DNA of 37,882 bases from Bdellovibrio sp. (GTDB lineage Bacteria; Myxococcota; SpSt-1050). The notes below the pieces were generated by a model, which made no database searches, was not told the DNA's origin, and worked only from the letters and a program-made list of their open reading frames with translations. Each line of letters opens with the position of its first letter. The stretch's first letter is position 1. The stretch covers positions 1 to 37,882 of the forward strand of contig DYEF01000027.1 in the NCBI GenBank assembly GCA_020725805.1. Reading direction: 5' to 3'. This document shows, one piece after another, positions 1 to 7,854 of this stretch. Made by a program: the position numbers and the translations under genes.

Positions 1-1
1 T

Positions 2-748
2 AAGGCAAATATCAGTTTTGCCAGTTTTTATGTGCCGGGCAAGTATGAATATGTCTACGGCTTTATGTACAGTGTAGATGGCGGAATCAACTGGGTATAT
101 GGGGTAACAGATAATACATTCTACAAGAGCTGGATATACATCGATAAGGCAAAGTTAGGTAGATTAAATTTACTTAATCCAACACAAGGAGATCATCTAG
201 TAATAAGTGAATTTATGGTTGCCGGTACTGATGCTGATGATGAGTTTATAGAGATTTATAATCCAACAGTTTCAGCTATTGATATTTCTGGATGGAAGAT
301 TAGGTACTCTGCTGCCACAACTGCACCAACAAGTTGTACATCTACACCTTCATTTACTTTCCCATCAGGGACAATTATACAACCCCGTAAATATATATTA
401 CTTGCAGAGACAGGAAAGACATATGCATCAATTGCAGATTTTACTCAGACCTCGATTTCACTTTCTGCTACAGGCGGGCATATTTTTATATGTGATTCAA
501 GCAATAATAGAGTGGATTTAGTGGGCTATGGGACAGCCTCGTATCCCGAAACTGCTGCATCTGTTGTTGCACCAGCCAATAAGTCAGTTGAAAGAAAGGC
601 AAGAGCAACCTCGACGAGTGATACGATGAAGATCGGAGGGGTAGATGAATTTCTTGGAAATGGTTATGATACTGAAAATAACTCCCAGGACTTTGTGTTA
701 AGAGATGTTCCACAACCTCAGAATTCTTCTTCTACTCCCGAGCCGTAA
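2..748 (+). CDS. Lamin-tail-domain surface protein, 3' part
   Basis: The reading frame is open from the first bases of the window, so the 5' end lies outside it and the first in-window GTG (32) is unlikely to be the real start. After a short beta-rich stretch containing FYVPGKYEYVYGFMYSVDGG comes a lamin tail domain (LTD). Its hallmarks are HLVISEFM, DEFIEIYNPT, ISGWKI, the IIQPRKYILLAETG strand and VDLVGYG. The protein ends in a short Ser/Pro-rich tail (NSSSTPEP) with no membrane anchor or sorting signal. In bacteria LTD domains sit on secreted or surface proteins as Ig-fold adhesion or binding modules, so an extracellular role is likely; the specific function is unknown. A strong terminator follows 28 bases after the stop codon. 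Confidence 0.85.
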   Translation, partial: KANISFASFYVPGKYEYVYGFMYSVDGGINWVYGVTDNTFYKSWIYIDKAKLGRLNLLNPTQGDHLVISEFMVAGTDADDEFIEIYNPTVSAIDISGWKIRYSAATTAPTSCTSTPSFTFPSGTIIQPRKYILLAETGKTYASIADFTQTSISLSATGGHIFICDSSNNRVDLVGYGTASYPETAASVVAPANKSVERKARATSTSDTMKIGGVDEFLGNGYDTENNSQDFVLRDVPQPQNSSSTPEP

Positions 749-776
749 TCAGTAAGTATCAGATGAATTGATAATT

Positions 777-810
777 AAAGGACGGATGAAATATCCGTCC
801 TTTTTTATTT
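777..810 (+). terminator. Rho-independent terminator (or attenuator before terC)
   Basis: A perfect 11-bp stem (AAAGGACGGAT, 777-787, with ATCCGTCCTTT, 793-803) closes a 5-base loop and is followed by T-rich sequence to 810. It lies 28 bases after the LTD gene stop. Only 42 bases separate the stem from the terC start codon, which leaves little room for a terC promoter. It may therefore act as an attenuator between the two genes rather than a full stop. Confidence 0.85.
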
Positions 811-845
811 GCCAAAGGGATAATTTTGTATCAAGAAGGGCTACT

Positions 846-1769
846 ATGTCTATGAGCTTTGAAAATGAAGTAATCGGAATTTCAGTCTTTACTGTCTGCG
901 TAATCATTATGCTCCTTATCGATATGCTGGTCTTCAACAGGGAGGCGCACAGGATTTCGTTTAAGGAAGCTCTAATCTGGACGATATTCTGGATTGTTGT
1001 CGGAGTTTTATTCGGGGTTGGTGTCTGGTACTTTCTGGGGAGAAAGGTTGCAGTAGAGTATTTTGCAGGATATCTCATAGAGAAATCGCTCTCCGTTGAC
1101 AATATCTTCGTCTTCATTGTCCTGTTTAAGTTTTTTAAGGTTGATTATAAGTATCACCAGAAGATTCTATTCTGGGGGGTTTTGGGGGCAATAATTTTCA
1201 GGGCTTTGATGATATTTTTAGGAGTTGCTCTCGTAAACAAATTCAGCTGGCTCTTTTATGTTTTCGGTATCATCTTGATTTATTCTGCTGTAAAACTCCT
1301 TGTCAGAAAAGAAGAGGATATCCATCCCGAAAAGTCTTTTGTAATAAGACTTGCAAACAAAATGCTTCCGATAAAGGACGATAATTCCGGCAGGTTCTTT
1401 TACAGAGAGGACAAACTCTATTTTACACATCTTTTTGTAGTTTTACTTGCAATTGAGACTACAGATATAGTTTTTGCAGTGGATTCCATACCGGCAGTCT
1501 TTGCCATTACAACAGACCCATTTGTAGTTTACACCTCAAATATTCTTGCAATATTGGGATTGAGAGCTCTTTACTTCGTATTACACAACTTTATGGCGCG
1601 TTTTAAGTATCTGGATATCGGTCTCTCCGTTATTCTGGCATTTGTTGGTATAAAGATGCTAATTAAGGATTTTACTCACATTAAGGTAGAGTATTCGCTC
1701 GGATTTATCTTTATCGTTTTACTTCTCTCGGTTGTCTTCTCTTTAATTTCGGACAGGAAGAAAAAATAA
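846..1769 (+). CDS. TerC/Alx-family integral membrane transporter
   Basis: A 307-residue polytopic membrane protein of the TerC family. Both family signatures are present: SVDNIFVF (residues 83-90) and TTDIVFAVDSIPAVFAIT (205-222), each with the conserved membrane Asp (D85, D213). About eight or nine hydrophobic segments are visible, and the tail is basic (DRKKK). Characterised Alx/TerC members export Mn2+ or other metals, or help metalate exported proteins, so metal efflux at the inner membrane is the likely role. I chose ATG 846 because AAGAAGGG (833-840) lies five bases upstream; the frame stays open to an ATG at 768, but that would place the upstream terminator hairpin inside the gene. 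No Mn-sensing yybP-ykoY riboswitch is recognisable upstream. Confidence 0.92.
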   Translation: MSMSFENEVIGISVFTVCVIIMLLIDMLVFNREAHRISFKEALIWTIFWIVVGVLFGVGVWYFLGRKVAVEYFAGYLIEKSLSVDNIFVFIVLFKFFKVDYKYHQKILFWGVLGAIIFRALMIFLGVALVNKFSWLFYVFGIILIYSAVKLLVRKEEDIHPEKSFVIRLANKMLPIKDDNSGRFFYREDKLYFTHLFVVLLAIETTDIVFAVDSIPAVFAITTDPFVVYTSNILAILGLRALYFVLHNFMARFKYLDIGLSVILAFVGIKMLIKDFTHIKVEYSLGFIFIVLLLSVVFSLISDRKKK

Positions 1770-2161
1770 TATAATCCTGAATTTCCCAAAATTAGTCCTT
1801 TATTTTGTTAAGCTCAATATTATGAGTATTCCCCGATATTTCGTCTTCTAATGTTATTGTTCATCAGTCTCTTAAATCATCCGGCATTTTTCCTGCAGAC
1901 TTTCCTTCTTTCTGCTCAATTGCACTTATCATACACAAAGAAACAAAAACTATTAGTATGAGCCTGTAACGAAGAATATGAATTATTATAAAAAAGTACT
2001 ATTTTGTATTATTAAACATCAACTTTTCAGCAGCTGCAGCAGCTGGAAACGGTAAGAGAGAGAGCTATCGTCTCAGAAATTGTCGGATGAATATATAATT
2101 AGCAATGACAATATGTTTTATGGTAAGAGCGCTGGTAATTCCTGTCAGCAATAAAACTTGT
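1770..2161. other. Intergenic region with a possible small gene remnant
   Basis: Between terC and the convergent protease gene there is no full gene. On the minus strand an open frame of 35 codons (1971 to 1864) reads RYRLILIVFVSLCMISAIEQ and then a short hydrophilic tail. It looks like the end of a signal peptide or lipoprotein leader, but it has no ATG or GTG at its head and an upstream stop, so it may be a decayed gene. No convincing terminator was found for either flanking gene. Confidence 0.4.
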
Positions 2162-4417
2162 TTAATCCACGATCGAACAGCTGCAACCGGATGAGGATAT
2201 TACTTCTTCTTCTGCAGGCTCTTCTTCGGTATCTTCTTCACCGCCCTTGAGTGAAAAATTTGCAACAACAGGTGTGTCGTAATCCATCTTTACGGTGCAG
2301 CTCTTGTTCTTGCCGCAGGAGCCTATGTTCCATCCGTCGAAGCTGGAGTTTGAATTCGGGACGGCGGAGAGTGTTACCTCGATGCCCTTTTCGAACCATC
2401 CGGAGCAGTCGCTCTTGCAGTTGAGTCCTGAGGGGTAAGACATAACTGTTCCCGAACCGCTTCCTTTGAAATCCACACTGAGTTTTCTGTACTCCGTCTG
2501 TGTGCCTGACTTTTCGAATGAGGCATAGATCTGATGGTCACTTGTGACATTCGTAAATGTATATGAACTGATTTTTCCCTGTGATTTCCCGTCTACAAGT
2601 ACATCCTTGATTGAATATCCCGAATCCGGTGTAATCGTAAACTTCTGCGAAGCCCCTTTGTTTACCGTGATTGTCCCGGATGGTGAAATAGTACCGCCGG
2701 TTCCGGCAGATGCAGTTATCTTGTATGTCGTAACAGAATTAATTGCAAAGGTTACACTTATTGTATGATTCGACGTTACATTGGAGAATGTATAGGAGTT
2801 TGTACTGGCAACGGGGTTGTTGTCTACAAGTAGGGTATCTATATGGTATCCCTGATTTGGAGTGATTATGAAAGTCTGTGAACCTCCCTGCGGGACATTG
2901 ACCGTGCCAGACGGTTCGATCTTTCCGTTTGCACCGGCAGTTGCAGTGATCGCATAGGTCGGTACGGTGCTCTTCTTGAAGTTTGCAACAACTGAGGTTG
3001 GTTTTGTAATGTTGAACTGATAGGGATTCTGAGTGGTTGTGATATCGCCGGTAAATCCGGTAAATTCATAACCTGCATTTGGTGTTGCAGAGAGAGTGAT
3101 TGGGGAATTCGGTGCAAGCCAGCACTCGGGTGTACAGTATGGATTGACTTTACCGGCCGCTGTATCGGACGGGGCAGACTTGAGCTGGTACTGGGTAGTG
3201 AATTTGAATGTAATAGTCATCGGTGCTGTAGGTGCTGTGATTGCGTCCAGCATATCTTTTCCGTCGGTACGTGAGTCGAAGAAGTACTTGTATTTCCCGT
3301 CTGCGCTCTTCTGCTCGGGTTTGACATTGACGGGATGAGAGGTGCCGGCAATCCATGTAAAGGTTTTGGGAGCCTTGAAAACCGTATTGTCAACATTCAG
3401 TTCAAGCCCGGTCGGGTCTGTGGCTATTGTAACCTGAACTGCATCTGCATCGCTTACCACATCACCGTATGCCACTCCCATCTGCCCGAAACTTGTACAG
3501 GTATATGTGTTTCTGCTCGAATCATAACAGTCCCTGACCTCGCTGTAATCTATTCTGAAATAACCGTTTTCGCCCCAGTACTGTCCTGCGCTGTTTTTCA
3601 CAATAAAACAGTTGTTGTAATCATCCCAGCCTACTATCAGAACCCCGTGACCCGAATCTATACTGCAACTCCCGCTTTTATGTTTGTAGACTCCGCTGTT
3701 GTAATACTGATAGTCATCACAGGCGATCATCCCGACCGGAACCGGCCCGTACTGATAGACTGCGGCCTTAAGTTCATTTACATTCTGTTCTACACCGATC
3801 CAGTCCTTGATTTTGTAATATTTTACCTTGTTTCTGTAATCTGCACAGGCTTTGGCACACCTTGTGGCGGATGGGTCTGATGTGGATGGGCTGTACGGAA
3901 AACAGGATTCCAGATATGTGCCGCTGTCCTGCAAAAATGATGCAGCATTCATCAAGAGTCCTCCATTGCATCCATAATTTGATGTGTCACAGGAGACGAG
4001 TATTTGTTCAGCAAAGTCAACATTTATATTCGGTGTCTTTTTGGTTATCAGGTACTTTGATTCTATCGCGCCTGTAGATGCGAATGACCAGCAACTCCCG
4101 CAATAACCCTGGTCCTTCGGTTTGGTTACGTAACTACCGTTATTGTTTCTCCAGTCGAAAGATGCCGGAAGAGCCATTTTTAATGTCCCTGCAATATTAC
4201 TATTGAACTTTGTATCTCTTGGCAGAACAAGACTAAATACCGCCTTTCGCTGTTCCGGGGTCATCTTTGTATAAACGGTTTCACCCGCAGTCCAGTAGAG
4301 ATTATTTTCGGTTATAGCCTTCTGAACCTCTTCGAGGGATACGCTCAGACCATTACCGGCGTAAACAAGAGATGAGTATAACAATAAAAATGAGACAGAT
4401 AATATTAATCTCTTCAT
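2162..4417 (-). CDS. Secreted papain-like (C1A) cysteine protease with InlB-type repeats
   Basis: The 751-residue precursor starts with a signal peptide (residues 1-20, ending VYA) and a short propeptide-like segment. A papain fold follows at about 82-320: oxyanion Gln103, catalytic Cys109 in QGYCGSCWSF, His257 in SGHGVLIVGW and Asn275 in KNSAGQYWGENGYF, so all catalytic residues are present. After an Ig-like stretch come four divergent InlB B-like beta-repeats (about 408-481, 488-558, 565-635, 645-722), each with an ITPNxGY-like core and ending VxxxF. A Glu-rich spacer (727-738) leads to the unusual end SSSGCSCSIVD. The start at 4417 has GAGGAGGT seven bases upstream; a longer frame to 4459 is unlikely. 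It is probably an exported or surface-held protease; substrate unknown. Confidence 0.93.
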   Translation of the reverse strand: MKRLILSVSFLLLYSSLVYAGNGLSVSLEEVQKAITENNLYWTAGETVYTKMTPEQRKAVFSLVLPRDTKFNSNIAGTLKMALPASFDWRNNNGSYVTKPKDQGYCGSCWSFASTGAIESKYLITKKTPNINVDFAEQILVSCDTSNYGCNGGLLMNAASFLQDSGTYLESCFPYSPSTSDPSATRCAKACADYRNKVKYYKIKDWIGVEQNVNELKAAVYQYGPVPVGMIACDDYQYYNSGVYKHKSGSCSIDSGHGVLIVGWDDYNNCFIVKNSAGQYWGENGYFRIDYSEVRDCYDSSRNTYTCTSFGQMGVAYGDVVSDADAVQVTIATDPTGLELNVDNTVFKAPKTFTWIAGTSHPVNVKPEQKSADGKYKYFFDSRTDGKDMLDAITAPTAPMTITFKFTTQYQLKSAPSDTAAGKVNPYCTPECWLAPNSPITLSATPNAGYEFTGFTGDITTTQNPYQFNITKPTSVVANFKKSTVPTYAITATAGANGKIEPSGTVNVPQGGSQTFIITPNQGYHIDTLLVDNNPVASTNSYTFSNVTSNHTISVTFAINSVTTYKITASAGTGGTISPSGTITVNKGASQKFTITPDSGYSIKDVLVDGKSQGKISSYTFTNVTSDHQIYASFEKSGTQTEYRKLSVDFKGSGSGTVMSYPSGLNCKSDCSGWFEKGIEVTLSAVPNSNSSFDGWNIGSCGKNKSCTVKMDYDTPVVANFSLKGGEEDTEEEPAEEEVISSSGCSCSIVD

Positions 4418-4450
4418 AAAACAGACCTCCTCACAGAAGCCATATATAAT

Positions 4451-4479
4451 ATAATACACAGATAATTTGAAAAGGTAAA
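4451..4479 (-). promoter_or_regulatory. Candidate promoter for the C1A protease gene
   Basis: Reading the minus strand, TTTACC (4479-4474) and TATTAT (4456-4451) are separated by 17 bases, and the protease ATG lies about 34 bases further on. Matches to the sigma-70 consensus are 4/6 and 5/6. This is prediction only. Confidence 0.4.
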
Positions 4480-4571
4480 TAAGGTCTTGATTTTACTATG
4501 CCATTTTTTTCATATCAGGCTGTCTGAGTGACCTGACGGGCTTTGGGAAGTTTACATAAAAACAGTAAAAT

Positions 4572-4634
4572 GTGCCAGGTACATTGGGTTAACTTGTTGA
4601 AATCATTGGACAATATAGATTTGGTTTTTTAGGT
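4572..4634 (+). repeat. Dispersed intergenic element, copy 1
   Basis: GTGCCAGGTACA is followed by GGGTTAACTTGTTGA (4586-4600) and a T-rich TTTGGTTTTTTAGG tail. Related sequences occur at 7695-7764 (GTGCCAGGTA plus TTAATCTGTTGA) and 23401-23442 (GGGCTAACTTGTTGA plus TTTGGTTTTTCGG), all upstream of plus-strand genes. Function unknown. Confidence 0.45.
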
Positions 4635-4771
4635 TTTTAGGTTATTCGGACTGGATTGGTCTTATGTCTTCTAACAATACCTGTTAAACCGGAAATATTT
4701 CTTTCGAATGTTGTATGTGGAAAATGGCATAGGCAAAAAAAATCTAAATGAATGATAAAAATCAATTTTAA

Positions 4772-4799
4772 TTGTTATCACAAATTATTATGATAAAAT
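4772..4799 (+). promoter_or_regulatory. Candidate promoter for the GH16 lipoprotein
   Basis: TTGTTA (4772-4777) and TAAAAT (4794-4799) are separated by 16 bases. Transcription would start near 4806, just ahead of the CGGAGGTT ribosome binding site (4813-4820) and the ATG at 4826. Prediction from consensus only. Confidence 0.45.
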
Positions 4800-4825
4800 T
4801 TATCAGTTTTTTCGGAGGTTTTTAT

Positions 4826-7186
4826 ATGAAGAGAATTTTAACCTTTATCCTGTTTCTGGGTTTGGGCTATCTGGGTTGTTCTGATGCGGGAGATGATAGC
4901 AATACTGATATAAATGCCTTAAAGGATATCTCTCTTGAAGATACTGCGGTGATTAGCGATGCGCTTACAGATATACCTGATGTAAGCCCCGCTGATACCG
5001 GTTCTGATGAGGGTCTGCCTGATTCGGGTTTTGACTCCGGTACTGATATTACCGAGATTTCTGATGATGCCGGACCCTTTGATGTTACTGCTGATACCGG
5101 AGGTTCTGATATTGTCACAGAAGATATTTCTGTTTCTGACATATTTGATACTGGTATCAATGATGTAAGCGGGGACTCTGCGGTTACCGATATTTACGAG
5201 GATGTTATTGTTGCGGATGAAGGTGGTGGCGATACTGATACTTTGCAGGATTTTGGACCGGCAGATATTGCTGATGCCGGAGATACTCAGGATACGGGTA
5301 GTTCTCTGACTCCTCCGGTACTCAAACTCATTACTGCATCACCTTCTCCCGAGACGACTGTAAAAATAGGCGGAAGTGCAAATGACGGGACTACAATTTA
5401 TATTTTCAAGAACAAGGACTGCTCGGTAAAGCCAGTATTGATTCTTCCGACATCCTCATTCAACTCGGCGGGAGCCGATGTGACTGTAACTGCCGGTAGT
5501 ACCACTTACTTCTCCGCCTATGTGAGCAATGGTCTGGTAAATTCCGCCTGCTCGAATTTTGTAACCTATGTACACCACAACAATGCCTACTGGTATATCT
5601 CGTTCTTCGATGATTTCAAGGGACCCCAGAGCGGTGAGGACCCTGAATGCTACAATATTCCTCCGCAGTGCATCGGTGAATATCTCTCAGGTCTTTATGA
5701 ATGTCCGCAGACCGAGGTCCACAGCGGCCTTTCTGCCCTGAACAAGTGCAACTGGACAATATTAAGACAGCCCAACTGGATGGCTATGGAGTACGGGCCC
5801 GTGAAAAACGGGACCAATGGTTTTACACCTCTTGAGGTCTCTGTTGCACCGAATACTGATAATGGTATCCTGATTCTTTCCGCGAATGCTTATAAGTGGG
5901 ACGGAACAAAGCTTAATGTTGCAAATCTTACAACAGAGGAGAAGAATTGTCTCTCTCAGCCCCAGTCAAACTGGCTGCTTCACGAAAATAATTTACCTGA
6001 TTGCAGAAACGTAGTAAATTACAACTGTGTCTGGGAGAAGAACACACTCAATTGCCCTGTAATGGCAGGCGCAGTTTATAGCAAGAAATTCAGTTCATAC
6101 AAAACAGGAAATACAGAGGTAAAAAAGGAGAGAGGTTTTATTCAGGAGTACGGGAGATGGGAGGTGAGGGCAAAACTCCCGTCAGGAATGGGTTCGTTCC
6201 CTGCTCACTGGCTGCTACCCCAGTCAGGGAGCTGGCCGGAGAGGGGCGAGATCGATATAATGGAGGCAGACAGGTATGCAAAGGAATCGTATCAGACATA
6301 TCACACAGGTTACTGCGAAGGCTCTCCCAAACCTTATTACCCTGACCATCAGGACTGTACGAATAACGGCGGACAGAGGTATCATCTTGCACAGGGGGGC
6401 AGACTTGCTTTGAGAAGCGGTTCTTTTGCAGATGATTATCATATTTTCACTGCTGAGTGGAGTAAGGACAGGATAGATTTTTACACCGATAATGTTCTGG
6501 TTCTCAGCATTAATACGGGGGATATGAGTTACGGTTCGTTTACCGACTATTACAGATATGCAGGACAGGCAAGGCCAATGAATATCCCGTTCGGTGAGTT
6601 CTTTATTATCCTCAATCAGACTGTTCACAATGACAGTTACGGAAATATCTCCCCGCTGAGTTTTATAACTCAAATGCATAAAATAGATTATGTTAAGGTA
6701 TTTGATATGTGTTCATCTCCTTCGGATTTCTGCAAAGATGGTTTTTACTTCGACGGCAACGACGGCTATTGTTATCCTTCAGACAGCTCGGGTATGCAGA
6801 AGGCCTACAAATCCCCTTGCAGAGAGAGAAGTCAGCTTATTCCTGAGCCGCAGCCGCTCAACACACAGCTGTTTTACAACTGCACAAATCCCTGTCCCTA
6901 CGGCGGTTGGTCTGATGGCTCAAACTGTCAGATATTCAATTCTCCCTTTGGCAGAGAGGTCTTTTTCTACCCCGACGAGACAGGGAATCTTTATTATATT
7001 ACCGACGGGAGCCCAAACGGAAACTGCACCGATACGGTAAATGGTGTAACCTTCCCTGTGGGTTATTTTGACGGGGCAAACTGTTATCTGGACAAGACAC
7101 TTTCGGCACTGCACGGAAAATATTTCAGATGGGGGAGCCCGAAACCGACAGCATTTTATTATAAACCGTTTTGCAAATTCGAGTAA
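4826..7186 (+). CDS. GH16 beta-glucanase-like lipoprotein with Asp-rich linker
   Basis: The 786-residue precursor has a lipoprotein-type signal with Cys18 (YLGC, a relaxed lipobox). An Asp/Thr/Ser/Gly-rich linker of about 145 residues (19-163) is followed by a beta-sandwich-like segment (about 164-250). The GH16 domain (about 255-650) carries the catalytic signature GEIDIMEAD with Glu475, Asp477 and Glu480, the laminarinase-type ExDxxE form. GRWEVRAKLPSG and FPAHWLLP are typical substrate-cleft strands. The Cys-rich C-terminal region (about 650-786) holds three short motifs resembling G-Y/F/W-x-DG-x-N-C. It likely hydrolyses a beta-1,3 or beta-1,3/1,4-glucan or similar polysaccharide outside the cell, anchored to the outer membrane by lipid. 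The start has CGGAGGTT five bases upstream; an upstream in-frame ATG at 4790 lacks one. Confidence 0.92.
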   Translation: MKRILTFILFLGLGYLGCSDAGDDSNTDINALKDISLEDTAVISDALTDIPDVSPADTGSDEGLPDSGFDSGTDITEISDDAGPFDVTADTGGSDIVTEDISVSDIFDTGINDVSGDSAVTDIYEDVIVADEGGGDTDTLQDFGPADIADAGDTQDTGSSLTPPVLKLITASPSPETTVKIGGSANDGTTIYIFKNKDCSVKPVLILPTSSFNSAGADVTVTAGSTTYFSAYVSNGLVNSACSNFVTYVHHNNAYWYISFFDDFKGPQSGEDPECYNIPPQCIGEYLSGLYECPQTEVHSGLSALNKCNWTILRQPNWMAMEYGPVKNGTNGFTPLEVSVAPNTDNGILILSANAYKWDGTKLNVANLTTEEKNCLSQPQSNWLLHENNLPDCRNVVNYNCVWEKNTLNCPVMAGAVYSKKFSSYKTGNTEVKKERGFIQEYGRWEVRAKLPSGMGSFPAHWLLPQSGSWPERGEIDIMEADRYAKESYQTYHTGYCEGSPKPYYPDHQDCTNNGGQRYHLAQGGRLALRSGSFADDYHIFTAEWSKDRIDFYTDNVLVLSINTGDMSYGSFTDYYRYAGQARPMNIPFGEFFIILNQTVHNDSYGNISPLSFITQMHKIDYVKVFDMCSSPSDFCKDGFYFDGNDGYCYPSDSSGMQKAYKSPCRERSQLIPEPQPLNTQLFYNCTNPCPYGGWSDGSNCQIFNSPFGREVFFYPDETGNLYYITDGSPNGNCTDTVNGVTFPVGYFDGANCYLDKTLSALHGKYFRWGSPKPTAFYYKPFCKFE

Positions 7187-7200
7187 AGTAAGGAGTATTT

Positions 7201-7620
7201 ATGTTTGAACCCAGAAGATTTGCAGATGTAAAGATTGGCGAGAAGGCGTCCATAAGGAGGAGTTATACGGAGGAGGATATCGAACTTTTCGTTATGGTGA
7301 GCCAGGACCGAAATCCGATACATTCGTCCGAAGAATACGCAAAGACCACGAGGTTTAAGCACAGGATTGTACCGGGACTACTCACTGCCTCGATGATTTC
7401 CGGTGTGCTGGGTACAAAATTACCCGGTTACGGGACAATCTATATGTCGCAGGACCTGAAATTCCTGCATCCTGTCTATTTCGGCGACGAACTGGAGTGT
7501 GAGGTCGAGGTTGTCGAGAAGATTGAAGAAAAGAGAATAATAATTCTGGATACGAAGATCAGGAATCAGGATAACCGGATAGTTATTTCGGGTAAGGCAA
7601 CTGTTATGCTCGAATCCTGA
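7201..7620 (+). CDS. MaoC-like hotdog-fold hydratase
   Basis: The 139-residue protein is a single MaoC-like hotdog domain. The hydratase dyad lies in SQDRNPIH, with Asp36 and His41 in the position used by (R)-specific enoyl-CoA hydratases such as PhaJ. VPGLLTASMISGVLG and DLKFLHPVYFGDELECEVEV fit the family core. It probably hydrates trans-2-enoyl-CoA (or an acyl carrier protein ester) in the cytoplasm, linking beta-oxidation and fatty-acid or PHA metabolism; the exact substrate cannot be read. It starts 14 bases after the GH16 stop with AAGGAG (7190-7195) five bases upstream of ATG, so it is probably co-transcribed with the glucanase even though the two functions look unrelated. Confidence 0.9.
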   Translation: MFEPRRFADVKIGEKASIRRSYTEEDIELFVMVSQDRNPIHSSEEYAKTTRFKHRIVPGLLTASMISGVLGTKLPGYGTIYMSQDLKFLHPVYFGDELECEVEVVEKIEEKRIIILDTKIRNQDNRIVISGKATVMLES

Positions 7621-7694
7621 TATTACTGGCTCAAAAAACCTGTTTTTCCGGAGCCGGCTAAAAGCTTATAAATAGATTCTTGTGTCATTTTGCG

Positions 7695-7764
7695 GGTGCC
7701 AGGTATGTTTTAATCTGTTGATTTTGTTGGCAAAAATACTGATCTGAGCTTAAGGTGCCAGGCA
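7695..7764 (+). repeat. Dispersed intergenic element, two partial copies
   Basis: GGTGCCAGGTATG (7695-7707), followed by TTTTAATCTGTTGATTTTGTTGG, and GGTGCCAGGCA (7754-7764), followed by ATTTTAATCTAATCTGCTG, sit 60 bases apart in the gap before the transporter gene. They resemble the 4572-4634 element. No hairpin or coding capacity is evident. Confidence 0.4.
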
Positions 7765-7854
7765 GAGAAATGTAAATTTTAATCTAATCTGCTGTTAAAA
7801 TTAACACAATATTTGTTTGACATATTGACATAAAAAAATGATAAGTAAAGGCGT

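Larger units (their letters stand above)
4418..4825. other. Divergent intergenic region between two secreted-hydrolase genes
   Basis: This region of about 400 bases holds oppositely directed promoter candidates for the protease (4451-4479, minus) and the glucanase (4772-4799, plus). Between them lies a copy of the intergenic element GTGCCAGGTA...GGGTTAACTTGTTGA (4572-4634). I see no gene in it. Confidence 0.5.

Noticed and set aside
749-845. Mn2+ (yybP-ykoY) riboswitch upstream of terC
   Set aside because: The gap is under 100 bases and consists mostly of the terminator hairpin; no conserved core is visible.
6224-6679. Open frame opposite the GH16 domain
   Set aside because: It lies across the catalytic region of the glucanase and its translation has no recognisable features.
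7628-7655. Hairpin after the MaoC gene (GGCTC...GAGCC) as terminator
   Set aside because: The stem is short with a bulge and the following sequence is not a T-tract.
7817-7845. TTGACA-17-GATAAG promoter before the OPA-type transporter
   Set aside because: The predicted start of transcription falls at the ATG itself, so it would give a leaderless message; TATTGACA is also tandemly repeated, so the match may be chance.
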